Made by a program: the position numbers and the translations under genes. DNA of 64,000 nucleotides, taken from positions 98,148-162,147 of the forward strand of contig ML769543.1 in the NCBI GenBank assembly GCA_009733575.1, written 5' to 3'. The notes beneath the pieces were generated by a model that was given only the letters and a program-made list of their open reading frames with translations, was not told the DNA's origin and did not search any database. Shown one piece after another: positions 54,401-64,000 of this stretch. The first letter of the stretch is position 1, and each line of letters starts with the position of its first letter. Source of the DNA: Gymnopus androsaceus JB14 (taxonomy: Eukaryota > Basidiomycota > Agaricomycetes > Agaricales > Omphalotaceae).

Positions 54401-57090
54401 CGGGCAACATACTCATCATGACAGGACTCCATCATAGATGAATGAATTGGTACCGATGTACGAATTTTGCGACCAAATATTCCAAGATGACCTGCTAGCT
54501 CTAACGAGAAGTCCACAGCATCAACATGTCCTGCAAGTGCAACAGCATCTGGGGAGTTGTAACATGCAATTTCCAGCACATGATCTGGGTAACGTTCTCT
54601 AACTTTCGAGATAATACCCTGCGCCTTCTCGGGACTACAAGACATAGCCGCCATCGTACCGCCTAATCGTTCAATTGCAGAAAATATTTGACCACGGATA
54701 ATGGCCAACTCCACTGCCATTGCTTTAGGGCCGGCACCACAAGCATAGAAAAGAGAGGTTTCTCCAGCGGAATGTCCCAGCATAACATCTGGGGTCATAC
54801 CAAGGGACAGGAGTAGATCAAAAAGAGCCATTTGGAAAACAGCAATGGAGGGAAGAATCAAGGAAATGGGCCAAGATTCAGGAAGAGTAATTTGGGTGTC
54901 CGAGCCCCCAAATAAACCAAAATCTGTAATGAGAGACTTCCCAGTGACCGTCACATGCACAGAGTCCATCTCTAGAACACTGTCACGGAAAACTGGGTAT
55001 GTCTCGAACAACTTCCTGCCCACTAGAAGCATCATCAGAATCAACCATCTACTGGCCTCACATAAAATTCGAACACTCACTATCAATGTGCTGAGGTCCT
55101 TGTCCAGAGAAAACAAAGAGAAGAGAAGGCTTGAGACGATTACAGTGTCGGGGATGACAAAATGATGAGGACGAGATATCTTCAATGGCATCAACAACAG
55201 AAAAGGAACGCCAAGTCATTTGTTTCACCCGACGTCCAAGAAGCAGCGAAATTACGCTGGCATCGGCTGCACTTTTCAGAGTATTATCACCACGGATTGA
55301 ATCAGCCACTGCGAATGTTGACCGCAATGACAGCCCTCCTGCCATGAGAAGAATTGGGCCAGACACAACGGTCGAATGGGTACTGTTTGCCTCTATCAAA
55401 GGTCTCTCTAGGACTAGATGTCCATTTGATCCTCCTATCCCGGAGCTAGTCATCGCAATGAGATTTGCTTTGAAGTTCCTTCTTGGTAGTGGAGTAGGCT
55501 CTAGGGGTACTGAGATATTATACTTGTTCCAGTGGATAGCAGGGTTCAAGGTAGACAAATTGACATTGGGAGGGATGAATTGATGTTCTAGTATGGAGAG
55601 AACCTTTGAGAGTGAGACAAGAAATGATGTGATTTCAGTATGTCTAATTATTAAATTTTAGCACCTCAACCACCGTCTACTCCTATACCAAAGGGACTTA
55701 CCCAATGTTGCCTTTAACGCTGCCAATGAGCAGTTCACCTTCCCGAAAAAATTCTTCTCCTACCCAATTTACTTCCGTAGGATCTCCCTTTGCAGTTCCT
55801 AAACATGGAGTCAATGTTTAAGAAGATCCAATATCGTTAAATAGTATACCTGTTGCATGAAGCTCAATGAAGTCAACTTCTGAGGGGCTCCGACCTGCTT
55901 GAGAGAACGCTTCAACCATGGCTAAGCGTTGTGCTTCTGCTACAGGTGCTCCAGCAGCAGCACTAGAACCACAAGCATTAATTGCCGTCCCGAGGATCTA
56001 TCTCCGCTAGTAAATATATGAGCATAATCATGGCTATAAATAGGAGTCACGGTAGCATATATATGATCTCCATCCCGTAGAGCAGTGTTGAGATCCTTCA
56101 AGACAATGGCTACACAGCCTTCCGCACGAGAAAATCTATCGGGACAGTTAAGGATCGTTGGGACTTTAGGAAAACACTCTTACCCATTGGCTCCTGCATC
56201 AAATGGCTTGCACTTTCCATCTGGTGCAAGAATAGATCCTTGGCTATATCCAATCCAATCAATCAATCTGATGAAGGCATGGGATTAGTTTATTTTATCT
56301 TATTTTATTTCAGCTACAAGCTGACCTGTGATTAATCTGGCATCCTGCAACAACAGCAGCCTCGCACTCCTTATTCAGGATCGCTTGGACAGCAATGTGA
56401 GTAGCCGTAAGAGTTGAGCTGCATGCGGTATCAACTGGAAATGAAGGGCCAAGAAGATCAAGATGGAAAGATACTCGGTTTGCTACCATTGATGGAGCTG
56501 ACGCAAATAAAGAGCCCAAGTCGTACTCGTCCTACACGGGGCAATGAAAGTAAGAAAGAAATTGGCAAGTGGTATCTTGACAAGGCTTACCGCATCGGCA
56601 ACATTTGTTAAGTCAATGGAGTTTCCAGAGGTATAGCAACCCACTTTCTTTGCGCGATAATCGATACCAGAATCCAGGAGAGCAAGGAAACTGTTTTCAA
56701 TTAATTTACGAGTCACAGGAGCCATTGCATGAGCATCGGCTGATGATACTCCGAACTCTACGTTGTCAAATAGATCAATATCTTTGAGAAATGAGCCTTT
56801 GTTGACATTGATGTGGCCAACGTTCTGACCAATCCATCTAGATATATATTGTTAGAAATGTAAGTAAAAATTGGAAATCACAAACGCCTTTAAATTGCAA
56901 CGATCAGATGGAAACTCTGCGTAAGCTTCCAAATGTTGCACCAAAAATTGATAAAATTGAGCATGATCCAGGTTCGAGGTAGAGTGAACACCGCTTGGGA
57001 GTTCTGCAGAAATACCAACCTGTCGAAAGAATATCAACTGAGAGCTATTGAGAATGATATACAACTCACAATAGCCACACGGTTGACCAT
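48429..57090 (-). CDS. type I polyketide synthase KS-AT-DH-(degenerate linker)-KR-ACP-reductase
   Basis: Start MVNRVAI at 57090, then an intron and VGISAELPSG. KS: active Cys in VDTACSSTLTA (about 56421), His in ELHATGTAKGDP and KGNIG (about 55860 and 55700). AT: FSGQGPQ and GHSAGE (Ser about 54771). DH: HPILGEH..MPAAGF with partner HPAILDSC. The 52582-51100 region has only a weak Rossmann-like trace (VLVTHADTILGRQICRVYAH), read as a degenerate enoyl reductase. KR: LHGGIGSLGAHIA and SSVSGMTGWQGQANYAA. ACP: YGIDSLSALQ (Ser about 50021). Terminal thioester reductase: VLLTGSTGGLG, YAESKWVAE, ending FLRPI-stop at 48429. At least twelve short introns. No methyltransferase. The reductase suggests release as an aldehyde or alcohol. 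No break was found in the core motifs, though not every splice was verified. Confidence 0.8.
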
Positions 57091-59600
57091 TATGACTGTG
57101 GGGAAGATTGAACAGTTTCTGGGGTGGAGGAATGTACCATTCAAGCTGAGGTCATATCCAAGTTATATCGGAATCGGACTCGGAATTGTCGGGATCTTAT
57201 GATCACCCGGAATCAAGGGGCATGGCATCAATTGAAATTAAGGACGGACACGAGTGCGGATCCGGAAGGTACCTGCAGGTATACCCGTGGGAATACCAGC
57301 AGGAATTTGACCTGTGGATCCGCGTACCTGTTTCCCATGCATCTGGCACAGGTCACAGGTCATCCTTTGGGATATTTTCAATGACCTGCAGGTACCTGTG
57401 GGTCTGGCATCAATGAAAGTTTTACTACTCAGGCACTGTAAATATTGAGTAATTTCATGATAGTTTGACTGATATTAGTGACTCAGTACTTGATGAAGTT
57501 ATTAACACTAGTATTTGACTAATACCAGTAAATATTGACTGTACATATTAGTACTACAGTCTACACATGTAGTAGACTACAAGATATAATTAATGTTACC
57601 TTTATAATATTATTGTATGGTTTTGAAATGCAGGTATACCTGCAGGTACCTGTATTTCTGGTCAGTCCAGGTACCCACAGGTATACCTGTAGCAGGTACC
57701 TATTTCCCATGGATCCAGGGCAGGTCACAGGTCAGCCTTTTGGGGCCACAGGTACCTGGATCCGGACTTGTGTCCATCACTAATTGAAATACTCATCAAT
57801 GTCAAATACAAGGTCAAATACACCTCAACTGCTTCAGCTCCATACATATTTTTATTTTTGGAAACTGGTGCTGATTGATTAAATATCCTATTGATATTGC
57901 AGTGAGAAGAATAAATCTATCTTAATGAAGGAACTTCAAGCCGGTACATCTAGTTGGCAAGGTGTCAGTGGACAGTTGGACCATCTGCCATCGCATGGCC
58001 AGTTTCGTACGCGTTCGGTGGTCATAACAGCTCAATATCAGCTATCAACATCTGCGATCTGGAGGCAGACCAACATAAGTCCACGGTAGCCACGCTGAAC
58101 TTAGTCCGTTAGATTGCTTCCTGTGACCAAAGTAGGACTTTGTAGAATGAGAATACAAACATCTTATAGACATTGAACAAGATAGTGTCACTGTATTTGT
58201 TTGCCGCCCTCAACGTCCGCTACGGGCCTGAAATGGGATATTGCTGGAACTTGACTTGACCCCAACTCAACCTGGACTTAACCACAAAATCAGGTAGATT
58301 AGAGCGTAATAGCCAGTTTGATGCTAGAAACCTGACTGGCTGGAAAATGCTCCAACAATAAAAATGTTCCTAATCAAAAAAGTTTGCGATGTGTGGCCAA
58401 TACGCTCTATTGTGATCAAGTCTCAGGATGGATGGATCTGGAAGATACTCAGGGTATGCTACAATTGATAAGAAAGTCGGATTGATATGTTGATAAAATA
58501 AATAAATTTACCGCCACCTTGGTGGCTGTTTAAGAAGCGAAATTTATCTGGTTTTTTCAAGGGGGACCAAAGATATTTTTTATTACACAGGGTCGAATTT
58601 TTTTTTAATGGCCTCGAAGAGTGAACCGACCAACCCCGTGACATGATGATTGCCTTATTAGGGTGTCAAAGCTGTATATCATGATGTAAGTGTGACATCT
58701 GATGTCACTATATACCCCCTATAGGTACCGGTACACCACCCATGCATTCCCCACTGCTCGCATAGCTCATTGAGCTTAACAAAAGTAGCAGAAACCGTGT
58801 GAAAAAAACTTCAAGCCTTCAGAAACTTAGTATTGCAACCGAACCTCACTGACAAAAGGTTGGGCAAAATTTTTTTAGTGGTCTCGGAGGGTGAACCAAC
58901 CGACCACCGGAGTGTACCGGTCCGTAATCCTGGTTCCCCCTTGGGTTTTCTCCTTATACAAGTTTTTCGTTCCAGCAATTTTTAGAACGTGCTCTCATAC
59001 AGTCAACACGGATCGAATTGGTGAACGGACTCGGATGTTCACAATGACTATTACTAATGCTGGCTGTTTGAAATTCGAATACATAAACTACTTTTTTTTC
59101 ACTTCTAGTGCTCCGACCAGTTAGCCTCAAGATGACGGGCTGCTGCTTGAAAGGAGCCATGAACTCAGTAGTTTATCGTAGCTTGACGAACAGTATATAA
59201 AGTATCTTTTGGTCAATATACTTATTGTGAATTTCTTGATTTGGATAGTAGAGAACCAAGATGTGTCCATTGAACTAAATAAAGATACCAATGCCAATGC
59301 CCCATTCAAGCCTCGCCCTTTAAAGATGATATGAAACAAAGCCAAGCCATACTGAGTCTTTGGAGCTCTGTTTACTTTATTCAATTCCATGAGAACCAAT
59401 GAGTGGTAACTGCGCTGCTTTACTGATTTATTTTGATATATTAAAAAGACTTCACGAGTCTTATATACTTGCCTTGAAGAAATGCATCCCACCAATTTGC
59501 ATGCTGAGGAATATTGTTTCCAATAAACATGTCAAAGACTACAGTTGTGGACTGATAGAAGTAACCATCCCTAATCAAAGCCCAGGTGTATCTCCAATCT
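57091..59600. repeat. non-coding stretch with CAGGTACCTG-type repeats
   Basis: Two related modules (about 57325-57404 and 57690-57760) share GTACCTRTTTCCCATG, CAGGTCACAGGTCA and ACAGGTACCTG. A second pair of related segments lies at about 58612-58640 and 58882-58910 (CTCGRAGRGTGAACCRACC). No coding frame was recognised. The upstream region of the polyketide synthase lies at the left edge. Confidence 0.45.
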
Positions 59601-59603
59601 GAT

Positions 59604-60408
59604 AAGTTTCTCTGCATGCACCTAGAGCTGGTCACAATGGTTTCCACAGTGCTTTGAACTGATTACTCACCCTCCCATCCTGCATATATTGAAAACCCTC
59701 AGACACACGTTCAAGGCCTTTAGGATAGACCTTAATTGCAATGGTTTGGATTGGCACTGTGGAAATTAATTTTGTAACCAATGCAGCATATTTCATTGCA
59801 TTATCATAACGGGCTTGATGGGCTTCAAACATGAATGGAAATTCAATTGCCTGTAGGATTAAAACGCACCTTCAACACAAACAGGACAAATTAAAAAACT
59901 GCCAACTTACCAAGCCAAAGATTGAGTATGCCAAAATAAACTCCGTTTTCACATTAGGAATGTGGCTTTTGATTGGAAGAAGAGCCGCCAAATTGCCACC
60001 GCTTTCTCCAAATGACTTGGGTACCTGCATCAGAGATGTTCCAGCACAGTGAAAATCAACCGCCATAGTCAATCTTCCTTGAGTAGCAGTCAAGATATGC
60101 TTGAACGTGTATGAGTCTGCATAATCATAAACCAACTCTGCCCCCAGCGACTTGACTAAATCAAAGTTCCGGGGGGAGCATGTTGTAATTAAGCGCAGCC
60201 CTGAAAGTTTTGCGAGGTGGATTACATATTGGTACGTTGAAGTAATGCCGGACCAAACAAGAATGAAATCCTCAGGTACGGATTCGGGGATGCCCAATGG
60301 AGTTGGTAGGTGTAGATATTGATAGAGGCACTGACACGCAGTGAAGCATGCAACTCCCAGTTGCGCTCCATGTTCAAATGACCACGAGTCTGTGAAAGGT
60401 ACCAAGGT
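59604..60408 (-). pseudogene. enoyl-reductase-like MDR protein, N-terminal domain not found
   Basis: Matches medium-chain dehydrogenase/reductases of the stand-alone enoyl reductase type that assist fungal polyketide synthases. It has VPFTDSWSFEHGAQLGVACF, then YQYVIHLAKLSGLRLITTCS (cofactor-binding fold), FDLVKSLGAELVYDYAD, and DFHCAGTSLMQV. After a short intron it continues AIEFPFMFEAHQARYDNAMK and KVYPKGLERVSEGFQYMQDG. The nucleotide-binding domain is readable. Upstream of 60408, however, I find no GroES-like N-terminal domain in frame, and the C-terminal exon is ambiguous. It may be truncated or have an undetected 5' exon. It sits about 2.5 kb upstream of the synthase on the same strand. 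Confidence 0.55.
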
Positions 60409-60919
60409 TTCCGACTGCCACAGCCTATTCTTATTCTCCCTTGTATATTTCCTTCATTCTCCAGACCCTCTTTCCTATGTTGCCTTTCTTGCCTTCTTCC
60501 CTTGCTCAATATATACATTGCCATTGACTTGGATCTTGTAACTGGCTCGAAATTTCCCATTCAATGCTGCGGCTGCTGAACAAAGATCAATGTGAAAAAT
60601 GAAACGGGGATAGCGTGTGTGCCTCTTTGTTCATCATTGTCAGCTTAAGATGTAACATGTGCATTGCCGGTCGAATTTGTACTAAACTGATCCCTGCTCA
60701 ATTGCAGATATTCAGCAGCAATTATACCCATTATCAGAAAAAAAAGACCAACAATCATGATTCATGATGATCAGAGGATTTTTGCGGGGAAGTGCGGATT
60801 CAACAAGAAAAAACCTTTGCCTTGTGATACATGTGCCGATAAGTTCAATGATAGACACATAATAGCATCCTCATTCCTTTATCTACCAGGGTCCAGCTGC
60901 TACCATCATCTTTACAATC

Positions 60920-62000
60920 AAAGGAGGTAGCTCCGACAGGCGAAAGAAATGAGGGAGTCGTCCTCCGCTACATCGAATGGATTTTTATTGGTGGTGGGAT
61001 TGCTGGCCTGACTTTTGTGTATTTGTTGGGGCAGGGCACGGCGTTGTGGTACTTGAGAAGTCCTCCCAAAATGAGCAAGTCGCAGTGAGTTCATCTTTTC
61101 CCCATGATCTTCCGGGCATATACCGAGTCCTATGGCTAATGTAGAGATTCTCTTGAGAGCATGATCTGAATCTTGGTGGTGACACGGTGATTGGGAAATT
61201 CGGGGTACAAATCACTGGGGACATTGTGAGAGATTTATTTCCTCATGATGTGCCTGATTTTTTAAGATGATTACTAGGTGATAGGTGCAGATGGAAAGAA
61301 GAGTATCTCACGCAAGATACTACGAGCGGGACAGGAGGAAGCAGAGGAAGAGGATCTCACTGATTGCTCTGATTCAGACGCACCAGTTCTTCCTCCGATA
61401 AATGCATATACTGGGTTAGAACTTTTTCTGTCCTCCCTTCTTCCGGTTGATATATCTCTTTAGGCATAAGCGCGACAGTGTCTATCCCTGTCTTACAAAT
61501 TTTCTCAGATCCAGAGCTGGCGCCGTTTTTGCAAGAAAATTATGTACATTGTTTTTCTCAAACATGTACCATTGCCAACGCTTTTCACAGTGGCCAATAT
61601 TCATAGGTAACGGGACAAATATTGCTACGTCGCAGGTAACACTATCTAGTCGGATGTGTAATGTTAGGAAGATACTCACCGACCTTAGTACGGACTCGAT
61701 CTACATCTCCTCGACTTGACCTATAGGATGCCAACAAGAGTGGATGATCATGATGAGGACTAGCTTTCAGGTAGGACGCCAGTGAGCAAGGTACTTGAGA
61801 GGGTCGAGTATTATGACTAAAGGTGTGCACTACTGCATAACAACAATGCATCACTGACTGAATCTTTAGACAGAGTAAAAAAAATGATCCAGCTTGCTTC
61901 AACAAGCCATTGGAACATCCAAACCATCTATAATTTGCGTAGACATGTTTCAAACTAGACAAGTTGGTAGTAATTGGGGATGCGGCTCACTCAGTATATG
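60920..62000 (+). pseudogene. FAD-dependent monooxygenase relic
   Basis: The three family landmarks appear in order but in different frames. The FAD-binding start is FIGGGIAGLTFVYLLG; GHGVVVLEKSS follows one frame over (61040-61070). The DG motif is VIGADGKKSISRKILRAG (61278 onward). LVVIGDAAHSVY, the second FAD-contacting motif, is at about 61957-61993. Some frame changes coincide with possible introns (61266-61275), but the shift inside the first motif does not. Such enzymes hydroxylate or epoxidise polyketides. Its place beside the synthase suggests a former tailoring role. Confidence 0.55.
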
Positions 62001-63067
62001 TAAGTGGTTGACTGTTTTGAGACATCATTTTTGTCCCAGCTTACGCATCCTTATCCTTACACAGATTAATGGTACATACAATATGTGAGCTCTGCACTTG
62101 ATACCCAAATGAATATCCTATCATTATAATCGTGAAGAGCTGCAGCAGTATGTCTTCCACTTCTCTCCTCCGCAAATTTACTCAAATAGATTTCACAGTT
62201 TGAAGCATGTCCAAAGAAAATGCATCTTTTCTATTAAATGGCTACCAACAAATCCAATGACAATGTACACCAGCACTTGAAAAGAGTAGTATAGAAGCTG
62301 TCACCCTCCTTGGATTACTTCCTCCGAACATGAAGCTTGTAACAATGGCTTCCGGTTGGCACTCAATCTAGAGGGAGCAGATGATGTAACACTAGATAAT
62401 TTGTGGGCAGGTTACATATCATTGTTTAGTTATGATGCAAGAGATTCAGTGGATGAGTGGTAGATGAATTCATTTAGGCTGGGAAAAAGGCACTCTGTGG
62501 CAAATTTGAAGGGGTCAATATCTACTATTACTTGACTACAGATTCCAAATCATAAACCATTTTTCCACTAGTAGTGTATGGAGATAAGCTTGACAAGAGA
62601 GCAAAGACATGGGCATTGTGAACTGCATGATTTGTCATGATGAAAGGTCACATTTTCATCAGAAATCCTTGTAGTTCAGGATTCCTGACAAATTTTTTGT
62701 TTTTTTTTCTTTCTACTGCACCTCAGCCTTCCCAGGGCATCTTATGTTTCATAGGTGCCAGAGCACCTTGGGCTTCCTAAGTGGTTAGCCTCATTTTTGG
62801 TATTGCATTATGTCTAATCCACACAAGTATTACATTCAATTCCTGTCCAACAGTAAGTGCTGTAGCATTTGAATTGATTCGGCAGTGATGAGTCATGGAA
62901 GCTATCTGACGTGCTGAAATTTTGCTGGGGTAATGCGGCAGAGCTGTGAGATTCCAAATTCTAATAATTTTCGGCACCAACACTTCTATTGAGCTAGGTG
63001 CCTGAGGGGTCACCCTGACAGAGGCATTGGCAATGGAGATTCTGATCCTACAACTTTAATTTTAATG
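62001..63067. other. no gene recognised
   Basis: AT-rich, with many short frames and no recognisable motif on either strand. Confidence 0.4.
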
Positions 63068-63699
63068 GACAGGAGGTTTAATTAATACAAGGAAGGAGGT
63101 TGTCAAAGGTTCCCTCTACTACAATTTGATTTGTAAGAAAGCACTCGCAGAGGTACAGATGGTGCGAATGAACAAGGGTTATATGGGAGGAAGGTTTGTG
63201 AAAAGTCAAATAATGTACACCAACATGCTGAACTAATTGAGGGGAAAATACAAACACCAAGGCGTGGGTCAAGTACACTGACTCAACAAACAACTTCGCG
63301 TATCTGAGGAATACCCAAGCACAGGTCAAGTATGCTGACTTGACAAACAAATTAGCATATTCAAGGTGAAACACTCAAGCAAGGGTATGCCAACTTAACA
63401 AATGACTTAGCCTTTACATTATCACGCAATGATACTCCAACTCTCAGGGAATCCTGCAAGTTACCTAACAAGCTTATATGACTGCCACACAAGTCAATTA
63501 AGTATGTGCTTTAACACACTCAGTGAAGAGTGGGCAAGAGATAAATGAGTTGGTAAGCTAGCTAACACTCCAGGGAGCTTCCTCACTAAAGCTACACCAA
63601 ACTGACACTTGGGTCCAAGACCTTTCCTAATCAACAATGGGCTCAGCAAGATGTGCATGTTAGGCTCCATCTGCACTCCTAAGACTGATGTGACTTCCC
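63068..63699 (-). repeat. diverged LTR fragment of the giant gypsy family
   Basis: Aligns with the part of the LTR from about 8370 to 8905 (GGAAGGAGGTTGTC, CTCCAACTCTCAGGGA, AAGACCTTTCCTAATCAACA). It carries about three copies of the ~60-bp unit at 63250-63415, against one in the intact LTRs. It ends where a different LTR begins. Confidence 0.65.
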
Positions 63700-64000
63700 T
63701 GTTGAACGTATGATGATATCACTCATCATCTCGGTCATATGACGCTATCAGTCATCGCCGAGGTAGTCTTACTCAGCCTCAGTAGTATCTTAGTAAGTAG
63801 CTTTATGGACGACATCATAGGTCATGCACATAGAACATACTAGAAGGATACTACCATATATGTAATGAATACAGTACTACAGTATATAAGGACTCCAGTA
63901 GTACTGCTAATGATAACGACTTCTACTAGTCTTTTACCTCTCTCTATCTGCTCTACAAGCTTAACCACTTGGTGAGTGCTAGTCACTGCGCCTCCTAGCT
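63700..64000 (+). repeat. start of another LTR, running off the window
   Basis: TGTTGAACGTATGATG begins abruptly inside the older LTR fragment. A TATATAAGG box lies at about 63892, followed by a CT-rich segment and CTTAACCACTTGG, typical of copia-type LTR organisation. Its end and internal region lie beyond 64000. Confidence 0.45.

Overview
The window looks like a transposon-rich stretch of an agaricomycete (mushroom-forming basidiomycete) genome. Genes carry many short GT..AG introns of about 50-60 bases. LTR retrotransposons are nested in one another, a homogenised WD40 array is present, and there is a fungal type I polyketide synthase with a terminal reductase domain. No rRNA, convincing tRNA, CRISPR array or bacterial operon was seen. 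All calls come from reading the sequence and recalled family knowledge; no database search was run.

Layout. (1) 1-3274: remnants of WD40-repeat genes in opposite orientations, broken by a TTAGGG-containing insert, an assembly gap (593-617) and a retrotransposon. (2) 3275-8037: a degenerate Ty1/copia element on the minus strand. Its 3' LTR is complete, its 5' LTR is cut to about 38 bp, and its primer site matches the anticodon region of initiator tRNA-Met. (3) 8038-35813: a very large Ty3/gypsy-type element on the minus strand, bounded by two closely similar LTRs of about 1.77 kb with a correctly placed polypurine tract and tRNA-type primer site. It encodes Gag, protease and RT-RNase H-integrase. 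Between pol and the 3' LTR lie about 11 kb holding two plus-strand (antisense) multi-intron genes of unknown function, each hit by its own terminal-inverted-repeat element. (4) 25826-30763: a younger, complete LTR element (5-bp target duplication gcaaa) inserted into the protease/pol region of the giant element. It carries only Gag-like reading frames and has a perfect 11-nt match between the presumed 5' end of its RNA and its primer site, the layout of Tf1-type self-priming.

(5) 35814-46100: a patch of host or old mobile genes: a fragment, a gene ending in two ubiquitin-interacting-motif-like repeats, a small basic protein, a broken gene, a three-exon gene, and a long multi-exon gene (42588-45919) with a Cys/His-rich N-terminus. 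(6) 47496-48175: an inverted-repeat element. (7) 48429-62000: a secondary-metabolite locus with a polyketide synthase (KS-AT-DH-degenerate linker-KR-ACP-reductase, minus strand), an enoyl-reductase-like gene apparently lacking its N-terminal domain, and a frameshifted FAD monooxygenase. The synthase has no recognisable working enoyl reductase of its own, so the neighbouring reductase could have acted in trans. (8) 63068-64000: a diverged LTR fragment of the giant element's family, itself interrupted by the start of another LTR that runs off the window.

Most interesting points: the antisense intron-bearing cargo of the giant element, the self-priming gag-only element inside it, a canonical -1 frameshift heptamer exactly where the giant element's frame changes, and three primer strategies side by side.
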